64,000 nucleotides of DNA, from contig NC_092314.1 of NCBI RefSeq assembly GCF_036785885.1, positions 18,187,638-18,251,637 of the forward strand. The letters run 5' to 3'. The notes below the pieces were generated by a model. That model had not been told where the DNA came from, made no database searches, and was given only the letters and a program-made list of their open reading frames with translations. Shown here in pieces: positions 23,501-34,740 of the stretch (its first letter is position 1; each line of letters begins with the position of its first letter). A program made the position numbers and the translations under genes. This DNA comes from Coffea arabica. Taxonomy: Eukaryota > Streptophyta > Magnoliopsida > Gentianales > Rubiaceae.

Positions 23501-23978
23501 TCTGCTAAGTTTTAGGATTCATATTCACTTCCCATTTCCTCTTTTTTTTCCATTTTAGTATTTTAAGATTCTGCACGCAAGTATTTTATGGAATTAATTC
23601 TTTAATTTGTTAACTAGTTAAAAAAGATGAAGTGCTGGGAAACCATGGAGAACATATTCTCAAAACCATAATGCAACGTGGTGAATTGTTATCGACAATC
23701 ATATGTTCTGTTGGATGGCATTTTCTGGTGCAATTTAGACTGAAGAGTCATTAAAGTAATTAAAGAGTAAATTTGCATGACTTTAGAAAAGTAACCAATA
23801 AAGAAAAAATTTTGACAAAGAGTTCTGGACAGAATAAAGTATAGGGAATAGAATAAACTAGGAAAGTAAGCTGCCAATATGCTTGCAAATTCTAATAGAT
23901 TCAGGGTTGAAGTGTCGTTTTGAGTCAGAATGTCTGTTTCAATCAACAGGTCTACCCCAAATTAAAGCGAGAAGAAAG
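20542..23978. other. Long unassigned intergenic stretch
   Basis: About 3.4 kb between the small candidate ORF and the 3' end of the ATPase. Only short ORFs without domains (for example 20910-21119, with a lysine-rich stretch). No TIRs or tandem arrays seen by eye. It likely includes the ATPase 3' UTR on its right edge, but I could not place a poly-A signal. Confidence 0.4.
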
Positions 23979-26900
23979 CTATTCTCTGCTAACAGGGATG
24001 CATTTCACTAGCCAGCCAATTGGCCATGATAATGCAGCAATCGTAATGCATGCAAGCCATTGTTCCCAGTTCAGTCTCTTAGTGTTCGCAAACCTCTGCA
24101 AGAACTCCACCATAATCACTTGAAGAACCACTGTAATTCCTACTATGCCAATGAATAGTTTGTTCTTCTGTATTCCTTCAAATATGTTCTTCCTCTCCAG
24201 CTTTCTTGCATTGAATTCATTGAAAAGTTGGCAGAGAACAAAGCTATTGAAAATGATGGTGTCCTTAACCTTCTTGTTCACACCAAAGATTGAGCTTCCT
24301 CTAAACTGTAGCACCAATAAGACAGTTACCTGATAAAGAGCCTGAGCCATGAGATTTCTCCACATGATATTGGTTACAAGGGGTTCACTTCGACCTACAG
24401 GTTTTTTATCCATGAGGTCATCAGTGGGTTGTTCAGTTGCCAAAGCCAATGCCCCTAGTGTATCCATTATGAGATTCACCCAAAGAAGCTGGATAGCTGT
24501 GAGTGGGACTTCACCTGATGATATTGCAGCTACGAAGTTGATAACCAGGGCTGCAACATTCACTGTGAGTTGAAACTGGATAAACTTTTGGATATTGTAA
24601 TATACACATCTGCCCCACTTCAGTACTGTTACTACGGAATTGAAATTGTCATCCAAGATCACAATATCCGAGCTTTCCTTTGCCACCTCGGTGCCTTGTA
24701 TTCCCATAGACAGTCCAATATCTGCTTCTTTCAGTGCAGGGGCATCGTTGGTTCCGTCACCTGTGACTGCTACCACCTGGCCTTTCTGCTTCAAACATTG
24801 TACCATCAGAAGCTTGTCAAAGGGGGTTGATCTTGCCATTACCAAAATGCCATCAATTTTTTCCATTCTTTCTTCTGGTGAGTAATTTCTGAATGTTGCA
24901 CCTTCAACTATTGCATTGTTCAGATCTTCGTCGGATTTGAGAATTCCACAATCCAATGCTATTGACCGGGCTGTGAAAATGTTGTCTCCAGTAATCATTT
25001 TGATGCTAACTCCAGCTTTTCTGCAAGATTCTACAGCAGCTTTGACTTCTGGTCGACAAGGGTCCTTCAAACCCACAAACCCTAACAATGTCAGTCCAGT
25101 ATCTGGAAGATGTTGACAGTTTAGTTGACTTTCTTCTGTAAGCCTTTTGCATGCAAAAGCAATGCAACGTAGGCTTCTGCCTGCCATGCCCTGGATTATT
25201 GTTTCAAGTTGCTTTTTCTCTTCGCCATCAATATCTATGAGCATACCACTTCTGACATAATAATTTGAACACATAGCCAAAATCATCTCTGCTGCTCCCT
25301 TCCAGTGCACATGAGTTGTCCTTGTACTACTATTGCTCCTCACCAACATCCCGCTCCTTTTTTTCGCAGAATTGAAAGGTTCTACATGGACAATTTCGTT
25401 TGCATGCTTCACTTGCTGGATGTTCATTTGCATGTCGGAGATGGCCCAGGAAAGGAGAGCTGACTCAGTTGGGCTACCAGAAATTTCTGGATAAACAGAA
25501 GTGGGTGATACATGTACTTCTCCTGTAGTATTTAAGCCAACACCTTGTTTTATCAATTCAGTAACATCTGGGCTGATTTCTAGTGATTCTTTTTCCTTCC
25601 ATGACTCCTTGCCTAACCAAAATTCAGTGACCTGCATCTGGTTCAGTGTGAGAGTGCCAGTCTTGTCGGTGCAGATGGTTGTGGCAGAACCCATTGTTTC
25701 ACAAGCAGATAACCTCCGGACCAGGGAATGATCAGCCATCATTCTTTTCATTGAGTAAGCGAGGGTTAGTGTCACAGCCAGTGGCAAACCCTCTGGAATT
25801 GCAACTACAACAATTGTAACTGCTAAGGCAATGATACGAACAGTAGCATTCATGATGTGATTGGCATTGGTCTGGCCTTTAATAAACTCTTTTTTCCCAC
25901 TTTCATCAAAAGTATGTCCTGTAAAGTAACGTATCATCAGAACCATTAGAACGAGGAAAGCCACGAATAATCCTACTTTTCCAATATAAGATGTCAGCTT
26001 GTTTAGCCGGGCCTGTAACGGTGTCTGTTCATTCACGTTCTGAGTTATCGAACTCATCATCTGACCCCATGTAGTTTTCATGCCTACAGATGTAACAAGC
26101 ATGTGCCCATAGCCATCCATGACCTTTGTACCTGACAGCAAAAAAGGGTTCTCGGTCTCATCGATCTCAACCTGGTTGCTTTCTCCAGTCATGCTAGATT
26201 CATCAACCTTCATTGAATGGCCATCCAAGAATAAACCATCAGCAGGAATATGGTCTCCAGTCTTCAAGAACACAATATCCCCCACGACAACATGGAAGAT
26301 TGATATGTGTTGTCTCCGCCCATCTCTCACAGCTTCCACCTCAATGTTACTACTCTGGTTAGAAAGCTGCAAGAATTGCCTGCTCTGTTTGAAGTTGCTG
26401 ATGGCAGAGACTGCAAGAACCAGCACAACAGCAACAACTATACTTCCTCCATCGTACCACCCTTCCTTTAGGCCATGCTGCTTGATTCCAAAGCTAAGAG
26501 ATAGAGCCGCACACAACAGAAGTATGATAATTGTGGAATCTTTAAAGGCTTCTACAAGGAAACTCATAAAGCCTTTAACAGGTGCCTTCTTGTAAGTATT
26601 GGAACCAAACTCGTCAACCCTTTTCTGAATGCTGCCCTGGTCTCCAGAAATACCATTCTTTTCATCAGTTTCAAGGATTGCTGCAAGTTTCTTGGTTCCT
26701 CCATAGTTGCTCAGATCATCAAAGTTTTTGTCTTTAACCAAGTCAGCAAGTACGCTTTTGTCAACATCGAGAAAGGGTTCATGATCAAGATGATGACTAT
26801 TACTGGGATCAATATCGATCGCAACATAGGATTGAGTACGTTGCGAGATAGGGCGAAAAACTAGGGCACTCGTAGAAGCTGCTTTCTTGGATAAAGAAAC

Positions 26901-26981
26901 TACAAAGTATGTGGCTCTAAAAACCAACTGCAATCTCTTCTGGGCATTTTTGTTGCAATAATCTTTGCCAATAATGACCAT
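23979..26981 (-). CDS. Autoinhibited Ca2+-ATPase (P2B type), ACA12/ACA13-like
   Basis: Intact, intronless 1000-residue P2B-type calcium pump, moving Ca2+ out of the cytosol at the cost of ATP, probably at the plasma membrane. Start ATG 26981. The N-terminus has a basic amphipathic stretch (KRLQLVFRATYFVVSLSKKA, about 15-34) like the calmodulin-binding autoinhibitory segment. TM1-2 are at about 150-195, TGES at 265-268 (actuator), PEGLP at 396-400 in M4 (Ca2+ site), the phosphorylated Asp at 439 in DKTGTLT, KGAAE at 561-565 (nucleotide domain), TGDN at 664-667, TGDGTNDAP at 740-748, and six C-terminal TM segments at about 805-990. Intronless structure and divergent N-terminus are hallmarks of ACA12/13 rather than the multi-exon ACAs. 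No damage seen. It is the only clearly functional gene here. Confidence 0.97.
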   Translation of the reverse strand: MVIIGKDYCNKNAQKRLQLVFRATYFVVSLSKKAASTSALVFRPISQRTQSYVAIDIDPSNSHHLDHEPFLDVDKSVLADLVKDKNFDDLSNYGGTKKLAAILETDEKNGISGDQGSIQKRVDEFGSNTYKKAPVKGFMSFLVEAFKDSTIIILLLCAALSLSFGIKQHGLKEGWYDGGSIVVAVVLVLAVSAISNFKQSRQFLQLSNQSSNIEVEAVRDGRRQHISIFHVVVGDIVFLKTGDHIPADGLFLDGHSMKVDESSMTGESNQVEIDETENPFLLSGTKVMDGYGHMLVTSVGMKTTWGQMMSSITQNVNEQTPLQARLNKLTSYIGKVGLFVAFLVLMVLMIRYFTGHTFDESGKKEFIKGQTNANHIMNATVRIIALAVTIVVVAIPEGLPLAVTLTLAYSMKRMMADHSLVRRLSACETMGSATTICTDKTGTLTLNQMQVTEFWLGKESWKEKESLEISPDVTELIKQGVGLNTTGEVHVSPTSVYPEISGSPTESALLSWAISDMQMNIQQVKHANEIVHVEPFNSAKKRSGMLVRSNSSTRTTHVHWKGAAEMILAMCSNYYVRSGMLIDIDGEEKKQLETIIQGMAGRSLRCIAFACKRLTEESQLNCQHLPDTGLTLLGFVGLKDPCRPEVKAAVESCRKAGVSIKMITGDNIFTARSIALDCGILKSDEDLNNAIVEGATFRNYSPEERMEKIDGILVMARSTPFDKLLMVQCLKQKGQVVAVTGDGTNDAPALKEADIGLSMGIQGTEVAKESSDIVILDDNFNSVVTVLKWGRCVYYNIQKFIQFQLTVNVAALVINFVAAISSGEVPLTAIQLLWVNLIMDTLGALALATEQPTDDLMDKKPVGRSEPLVTNIMWRNLMAQALYQVTVLLVLQFRGSSIFGVNKKVKDTIIFNSFVLCQLFNEFNARKLERKNIFEGIQKNKLFIGIVGITVVLQVIMVEFLQRFANTKRLNWEQWLACITIAALSWPIGWLVKCIPVSRE

Positions 26982-27133
26982 GGTGTAAGGAAGGCTTCAA
27001 GAATAAGAAAAAGAAACAAACTTTGTGATTTGGTGGGGAAAAAAAGGAACGAGTAAAGCTCTACTGTTGTGATTTCAAGGGCCAAAAGAAGACGACAAAA
27101 AGAGGCTCTGTTAGGCGCAGGATGTTAATCGTG

Positions 27134-27141
27134 TTTTTATA
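27134..27141 (-). promoter_or_regulatory. TATA box candidate for the Ca2+-ATPase gene
   Basis: Minus-strand TATAAAAA, about 155 bp upstream of the ATG, leaving a 5' UTR of roughly 120 nt. Position and sequence fit a plant core promoter; no further elements assigned. Confidence 0.45.
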
Positions 27142-27450
27142 ACCGTCCTCCTGAAGAAAGTTCTATGCAATTTCCTGTATTCTTAACTGTGGTAATTTTT
27201 TTTTGGAAGTTTACTTCTTCTTTTCTTTAAGTTACCGACTTGAAAATGGCTCGAGAAATCGATGAAATTTCTTTTTTCATTTCCTCTCAAGTTCCAACCC
27301 ATTCTTACTCAGATGTTGAGTGAGATTTTCGAGAAGTATGGTAGCTTGTAACGTGAGTTGACTACACTTTTGACTTTAAAAGATTTGTTGTCTTTTTTTT
27401 TTTTTTTGTTGGCTATGAATATATCATGAAACTTGAAAGTAACTTCTTTC

Positions 27451-27560
27451 ATACATACAATGAAGTTTCATGGAAAGTAAGTCCAAACCCATATCCTTTG
27501 CATGTACATACAATGAAGTTTCATGGAAAGTAAGTCTAAACACATATCCTTTGCATGTAC
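27451..27560. repeat. 53-bp tandem duplication upstream of ATPase
   Basis: Two copies, period 53 bp, of a unit containing CAATGAAGTTTCATGGAAAG (starts at 27458 and 27511), with two or three differences. 27142-27450 holds only promoter-like AT-rich sequence. Confidence 0.75.
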
Positions 27561-27768
27561 ATGAACATGAAATTCATTCACAAGCGTTTAACTGTAAAAG
27601 TGAAATTGAGTTTATTGGAATTGATAATATGCGCGTGAATTACCCACATATAAAACTTGCAATTTTGTTAAAATTAATACTTATTGACTTAAAAGACTCT
27701 TTTGTGAGATTTGTTCGTTTCATTGACTCACAAATTTTCGTTGAAAGATGAGAGTAACTTCTTTTAAA

Positions 27769-27997
27769 CCAATATGTACAACGAAATTTCTTGGCAAATA
27801 CATCTTAAGTTCTTTTTTGAACACGTATTTATTAACATATATAGCCTATGTGCAATGAAATTTCTCTTGCAATATTTATTAACCAATATGTACAATGAAA
27901 TTTCTTGGCAAATCCATCTTAAATTCTTTTTTGAACACCTATTTATTAACATATATAGTTTATGTGTGAATGCAATTGCCTCCAATTGAATTGTTTG
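27769..27997. repeat. 114-bp tandem duplication
   Basis: Two copies starting CCAATATGTACAA at 27769 and 27883, sharing TTCTTTTTTGAACAC and TTATTAACATATATAG. A related short block (TGCAATGAAATTTCT) lies between them. Confidence 0.7.
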
Positions 27998-28129
27998 CTG
28001 ATGTGGCGCTCTCCCATTAGCCGATTGGTAGTAGTACTCCAATTGATTCCAATTTAATGAGTTGTAGTCTCTTGATTCGTCAATTGGTGGTTGTCCTCTC
28101 AATTGCACATGAAAATGTCAATTGTGGAG

Positions 28130-31100
28130 AGTTTTTTTTTTTTTTTTTTTTTTTTGCCCAACGGATTTTTTTTTTTAACTTTGGTCAATTGAATTGTTTT
28201 GATTGGTCAGATGTGAATGCAATGTCACATTTAATTATCACTTTTTTTTTTTTACGGTTGTTATCGAAAAAATGCCCTCTTTTGCGGTTAATGGTTCGTT
28301 AGTTAGCTAATAATTTCGCCCTTTTATTGCCCAACAAATCATCCTCTGAATGCATGCATTGTACTAAAATTTGCCCATCTCCTTTTTTCCCCCAACGGAT
28401 CACATTAACAAAAAATTGGGCTTGTTTATTTTTCCCGCCAAATCCCATCGAATTACCAATCCTTTGCAATTAGTTGTTACTAGCAACTTAATAATGCCTT
28501 TTTTTTATTGTCATCCAACGGATCACATTTGGTTAGCAGTTATTTGCAATTGTTCAAAAAAATAAAAAGACTTTTTTTGTTATTGCAAAAAAAAACCACA
28601 TTTAATTATCCTTTTTTACAGATGCAATCGAAAAATGTCCTCTTTTGCGATTAATGCTTCATTAGTTAATTAATAATTTCACCTTCTGATTGCCTAACAA
28701 GTCCTCCTCTAAATGCGTGTAGAATTGTACTAAAATTTGGCCTTCTTTTTTTTTTTTGTCGAACGGATCGCTAAAATTTGACCACCTTGTTTTTTTACCC
28801 CAACAGATCTCATTAACAAAAAAATGGCCTTTTTTCCTTCTCCACCAAATTGCATCTAACTACCAATACTTTGCAATTAGTTGTTAATAGCTACTTAATA
28901 ATGCCTTTTTTTTTGTCATCCAGCTGATCGGGTTTAATTAGCGATTCCTTGCCATTAATGATTGGTCAATTGTGAAGAAATTTGGCCTTCTATTTTTTCC
29001 CCCAACAGATTTTTTTTTTTTACTTTGGTCAATTGAATTGTATACCTGGCAATTATGCCCAAAACCCAACAACCCACCCAATCCACCCACAAATTTCAGA
29101 GGTTGGGTTGGGTAATTTGGGTGTTGGGTCAATTTTGGGTTGAGTAATAAAAACCCAAAAATATTTTGGGCGGATTGGGTATTTGTGTTGGGTACCCATT
29201 ACCCAACTTCCACTTTCATTTGACAGAGATGTAAAACTTGTTCTTACTATTGTCTTCTCTAGTTTGTGCAAATTATAAATATTACTATCCAGATTTCTGG
29301 TTAGCATCAAATTTGACTCTCGAGCGGATTAAAGTTTTTCTTGAATAAGAGAAGAATAATTTAAGTGTTGGCATTCTTCGTTAAACTTTTACTAGAATTA
29401 TATTTCATGTTACACTATGAATTAGGTGACACCCATAATAAGGGGATAATAGGAATGGCCAACTAATCGTGAAGGATATATGGCGTAATATGGAGTATAA
29501 CACAAAAATGTTGAACGGAGGATCAAATGCCAAATTCTACTCATTATATATTCAAAATAAATTTCAGATGCAAATTCGGAAGTTTATCTTTTAGGATGCA
29601 ACATGATTCATTTTGTGTTTATTTCTAATTTCTAATTTCTCCATTTTACAACGGCTCAGATGTGTTATCATGCATGATTCTTTTGTGTTTATTTTTTGGG
29701 TCAAAATTTCAGTTTATAACTTTCTTTAAAGTGTGATTGAATCCAAGTAGTTTAAACAGTTAGTATGTGTGTGTATTTGTGAAAGTATATTAGTGTGTAT
29801 TTTAGTATGTTTGTATGTGTAAAAATAATATATTTCAAAAGAACTTAAAAAGTGAGTGTGTGTTTGTATCTGTGAGTGTTTTAGTGTGTGAAAATATATC
29901 TATCTATGTGAAAATGTATTTATGTGTGTGAATTTTTTTTTTTTGTATATGAAAATATATTTGAGAGAGTTTATGTATCAAAATCTATTATTTAATATAT
30001 TGGGTCATGGGTTTTAGATAACTCAATATGACCCAATCCAAAATTAACTCAACCTAATATTGGGCGGATTGGGTGTAATCTATTTAAATGAAAATCCAAC
30101 ATCAACCCGCTCAAAACCCGCCCAACCCGTCCAATTGCCAGGTATATTGAATTGTTTTGATTGGTCAGATGTGAATGCAATGTCACATTTAATTATCACT
30201 TTTTTTTTTTACGGTTGTTATCGAAAAAATGCCCTCTTTTGCGGTTAATGGTTCGTTAGTTAGCTAATAATTTCACCCTTTTATTGCCCAACAAATCATC
30301 CTCTGAATGCATGCATTGTACTAAAATTTCTTGAATCACACCCATCGAAGAACCCACAACCGTTGTTCTTAGGAGTAAAAAGGACTCATCCTTTGTTGCA
30401 TCTGGCCCATCTCCTTTTTCCCCCAACGGATCACATTAACAAAAAATTGGGCTTGTTTATTTTTCCCGCCAAATCGCATCGAATTACCAATCCTTTGCAA
30501 TTAGTTGTTAGTAGCAACTTAATAATGCCTTTTTTAAAATTGTCATCCAACGGATCGCATTTGGTTAGCAGTTATTTGCAATTGTTAAAAAAAATGACAT
30601 TTTTGTTATTGCAAAAAAAAATCGCATTTAATTATCCTTTTTTAACGGATGCTATCGAAAAATGCCCTCTTTTGCGATTAATACTTCATTAGTTAATTAA
30701 TAATTTCACCTTCTGATTGCCTAACAAGTCCTCCTCTAAATGCGTGTAGGATTGTGCTAAAATTTGGCCTTTTTTTTTGGCCGAACATGTCGCTAAAATT
30801 TGACCACCCCTGTTTTCCCCCAACGGATCACCTTAACAAAAAAAATGGCCTTTTTTCCTCTTCCACCAAATTGCATCCAATTACCAATACTTTGCAATTA
30901 GTTGTTAATACCTACTTAATAATGCCTTTTTTTTGTCATTCAACTGATCGGGTTTAATTAGCGATTCCTTGCCATTAATGATTGGTCAATTGTGAAGAAA
31001 TTTGACCTTCTATTTTTTCCCCCAACGGATTGTTTTTTTTTTTTTTTTTTACTTTGGTCAATTGAATTGTTTTGATTGGTCAGATGTGAATGCAATGCCA

Positions 31101-32160
31101 CATTTAATTATCACTTTTTTTTGCGATTGTTATCGAAAAAATGCCCTCTTTTGCGGTTAATGGTTCGTTAGTTAGCTAATAATTTCGCCCTTTTATTGCC
31201 CAACAAATCATCCTATGAATGCATGTATTGTGCTAAAATTTGCCCCTCTCCTTTTTCCCCAATGGATCACATTAACAAAAAATTGGGCTTTTTTTTCCCA
31301 CCAAATCGCATCGAATTACCAATCCTTTGCAATTAGTTGTTAGTAGCAACTTAATAATGCCTTTTTTTAAATTGTCATCCAACGGATCGCATTTGGTTAG
31401 CAGTTATTTGCAATTGTTAACAAAAAAATGACTTTTTTTTGTTGCAAAAAAAAATCGCATTTAATTATCCTTTTTTTACAGATGCTATCGAAAAATGTCC
31501 TCTTTTGCGATTAATACTTCATTAGTTAATTAATAATTTCACCTTCTGATTGCCTAACAAGTCCCCCCTCTAAATGCGTGTAGGATTGTGCTAAAATTTG
31601 GCCTTTTTTTTTTGGCCGAACAGGCTAAAATTTGACCACCCCTTTTTTCCCCCAACGGATCACATTAACAAAAAAATGGCCTTTTTTCCTCTTCCACCAA
31701 ATTGCATCTAATTACCAATACTTCGCAATTAGTTGTTAATAGCTACTTCATAATGCCCTTTTTTTTTGTTATCCAACGGAACGCATTTAATTAGCCATTC
31801 CTTGCAATTGTTAGCAAAAAAAAAAAGACTTTTTTTTGTTGCAAAAAAAAACACATTTAATTATCAATTTTTTTTACAGATGTTATTGAAAGAATGCCCT
31901 GTTTTGCCATTAATGCTTCATTAGTTAATTAATAATTTCACTTTTTGATTGGCTAACAATTCCTCGTCTAAATGCACGTAGGATTGTGCTAAAATTTGGC
32001 CTTCTTTTTTTTTTTTTGGCCCAACGGATAGCATTGACAAAAAATTGAGCTTCTTTCTTTTTCCCAACGAATCGCATCTGATTGCCAATCCCTTGCAATT
32101 AGTTGGTAAAAACTAATTAGTGGCAACCAATTTTGGCCTTTTTCTTTACTGTCCAAGAAA
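28130..32160. repeat. Complex T-rich tandem array of 0.85-0.92 kb units
   Basis: The block GAATTGTTTTGATTGGTCAG recurs at about 28190, 30150 and 31070. The block CTCTTTTGCGGTTAATGGTT follows it each time. Discounting the hAT insertion, the units are about 0.85 and 0.92 kb, with a third partial unit decaying towards 32160. Each unit has internal half-repeats about 370 bp apart (TTTGCG.TTAAT..TTC.TTAGTTA) and repeated CCAACGGATC, TTGCAATTAGTTGTTA and poly-T runs. Unit 2 alone has about 74 bp extra near 30329-30402. No coding sequence. Confidence 0.75.
29041..30146. mobile_element. Non-autonomous hAT element inside the tandem array
   Basis: Perfect 14-bp TIR TATACCTGGCAATT / AATTGCCAGGTATA and perfect 8-bp duplication ttgaattg (29033-29040 and 30147-30154). 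Both arms are rich in ACCCAA/TTGGGT. Interior non-coding with a TGTGTG-rich patch near 29765-29935. Length 1106 bp. The surrounding repeat unit reads through cleanly if it is removed. Confidence 0.88.
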
Positions 32161-32166
32161 GCGCTA

Positions 32167-32382
32167 CCCTGTTTGGCACTTGAGGTTTTTGCCAAGTTTG
32201 TCAGCTACAAGTTTTTTAAAAACTTTAGTTACAATAAACTCAAAAAATTTCTCAAAATTTTTAAACTATATACTTCAAAATATTAAAAAATTTACACACT
32301 TTAAAATTTTTTTTAAAAGCTTCTATAGTAAGTTACAGTAAAATTTTAGAAAAACATCCAAAAAACTCACTTGCCAAACGGG
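32167..32382. mobile_element. Short MITE, CCC(T)GTTTGGCA termini
   Basis: Imperfect TIRs CCCTGTTTGGCACTTGAG and CTCACTTGCCAAACGGG, with one indel. The interior is an AT-rich imperfect inverted repeat (TTTTTAAAAACTTTAGTTAC...). About 216 bp; target duplication not resolved. Confidence 0.6.
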
Positions 32383-32936
32383 CGATTTTTTGCGGTTAAT
32401 TCTTATTAATGTCTAACTAATACCAGCAGCTTAAATTAACCAAAAAACATTTCTCCTTTTACATTTTTCCCCTGCAACATATGTTTGCCTATCAAATTTT
32501 TACAATTGATTGTTAACAATTAATTATTGGCTAATTAGTACCAATATGTTGGGTTAACAAAAGAAGGCTCCTTTTTTTTTGTCCTAAGACTTATGTTTAC
32601 CTATCAATTTTTCGCAATTAATTAATTGCTCGTTCCATTGTTTACTATTGTCCAACAAATTATGTTTAGTTGTTGGTTTTTTCTCTTCATCTTTATTTGT
32701 TAACATTAATTTGTTGGCCTACGTTTTTAAACATAAAAAAAAAATGCAGCTCTATTAATATCATCTATGCTAAGAAAATTATCTACTTTCGTATCTTTGA
32801 CTGGCAAATTGCGCTTACCCATTACTTTGCTTGATTTTAAATGTACTTTCTATGCATTTTAATCAAATGCATCCTCAGACACCTCTTTTGATTACTTTCA
32901 TTTGGTGGGGAGTTGTTGTATTTGATGTGAAAGATG
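32383..32936. other. Unassigned spacer
   Basis: AT-rich with further degenerate echoes of the upstream array (TTGCAATTAATT..., TTAACAAAA). No gene seen. Confidence 0.4.
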
Positions 32937-33106
32937 GGGTTTGTTTGGATTGTAAGTTATTTAGGATATTTTTACTGTAGCACTTTTTGTGACGTGATGT
33001 ATGTGAGATAAAAAGGTAATTGGGAAGATAAAAAGGTGTATTGGAAATTGTAATAATGATATAAGCAAATAAAATTGGGGAAATAATGCTCAATCCAAAC
33101 AAACCC
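32937..33106. mobile_element. 170-bp MITE with perfect 16-bp TIRs
   Basis: GGGTTTGTTTGGATTG at 32937-32952 and its exact complement at 33091-33106. The interior carries AGATAAAAAGGT twice. Target duplication not resolved, so superfamily unassigned. Confidence 0.75.
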
Positions 33107-34740
33107 ATTTTACTATATTACCTAGCCTTTGTCTTTTAATTTGCTCTTTCTCTTAATGTGGTTTCTCTTTTTTGGTTTCTTTATCATGGTCATGTTTGTA
33201 AAAATGTCGTAACCGTCACTATGCAATCCTGCCAGACGTCACTTTTTAGCCTTACTCTGTTCGGGGATAATCCTGCGTTTTTCCTTTGTACAATGGACAC
33301 TGATATTGCCTGGTTTCTCCTAGCAGAAATTCGGCTACTTATCATCATGATCAGTGGTAAGTGTGCATCTACTGCATTGTTTCTTCTAATCTGTTGCTCT
33401 TACTTTTTCACTAGAAAGAAAAAAAGTACTTTATGAGCTTGCTTTTTCACATGCTCTTGCTTCTTTTAGACTTTCCTCATTGCTAATTTTTTGCATTGGT
33501 TTCAACTTGTAGAGTTGCTATTGCTACTGTGTTGCTGGTGAGTGTTCTGCTTCAAGCTCATTTTACTTAGTCTCTCTGCATGTGTTGATCTTTTTAAAAA
33601 AAAAAAATAATTAGCTTATTACCTTGTTATTTCTCTTCTTTATCAGTTTCTTTCTTTTCTCATGCAGTTTAGTCCCTTTAATTTTTTCACTGCTTTTTAA
33701 ACTATTAACAGAAGTTTATTTTTTCCTTTTTCCTTTTCTTTTCCCTGTTAGCTTTTGCATGATCCTTTTTATTGTGGTACCTCCTGCTCTTCTTCGATTC
33801 TACTGTGTGGATTTTCTGCAGGCAAACAGGTTGATGTTTCTGGTTCTCCTCTCTTCCCCCTTTCTTTTATATTTTACCATTTAGATTCCATCTCTTTTAC
33901 ATGTATTTTCTGCTACCTTGTTGGTTGCATGTTGTTTCAGTCTTGCTTCATTGACTTTTGAATTGTCAAACCTAGTTTGCTTCTTGCCATTTCTTGTTTG
34001 CTGCATGTACAAGGTGTTATTTTGCTCCTATTCCTGTGCTATTACACCTGAAGGAAAAAAATTAGAGGCAGCCGTGCATTGCACGCTGAACTAGCTTTTG
34101 TTATTTATTTTATACATCTATTTCATTTGTTTACTACTTCTTTGTTAACTATTAAATTTCTTACCTTCTGGCTCATTACTTGCTTATTAATTTTATTGAT
34201 ATTTTACAAACCTGTTCCTTTTTTTTGTTAATTGATAAAATTTTACCTTTTTTATATAGTCCTTTGATGTTGTACACTTTGAACAATTAAAGTGAATGGG
34301 TAGATGTTCTACTCGCCACAAAAGGTATGCAGAAATGCCATGCTTAGGAAAAAAAATGAGCTTCTGCGCTATCGAAGAGAAGATAGGGTTGACAAGAAAA
34401 AAGAAAGCGCTTTCTCTCGCGTATTCATAAGGTTCCACTTGGTTATGTGGAAACAAGTGGAAACAGGTGTTTCTTTTCCAGAAACTCGCACTGTCCCGTG
34501 CGATAGTGGAAAGCAACCTTTTATGCATAGCCAAATGATAGAAAGTGGGGGTTTTAAGAATGGCCACGATAACGTCAGTGTTGTTGCTGAAGTATTACAA
34601 TACATGTCATCTCATGAGTCTACTTCCTTTAATCTTCACAGTCGTTCTGCTTCCTCTTCTAGGGAAATGCATTGTGCACCAACAATAGGTATACTGGGAG
34701 GTACTATCAATGTTGCAAGAATATGAACTATGAAATTCAC
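33107..34740. other. Unassigned region
   Basis: T- and TTTC-rich sequence to about 34250, then a 140-residue open frame (34304-34726, plus) with no recognisable domain. The motif GCCGTGCATTGCACG near 34067 resembles ends seen near some plant repeats, but no partner was found. Confidence 0.35.

Noticed and set aside
29756-29935. TGTGTG-rich stretch as a microsatellite
   Set aside because: Too irregular; it is simply part of the hAT interior.
34060-34085. GCCGTGCATTGCACG motif as a transposon end
   Set aside because: It is a near-palindrome, but I found no matching second terminus or target duplication.
34304-34726. 140-codon plus-strand ORF
   Set aside because: No domain, no codon-like signature by eye, no conserved neighbour; not listed as a gene.
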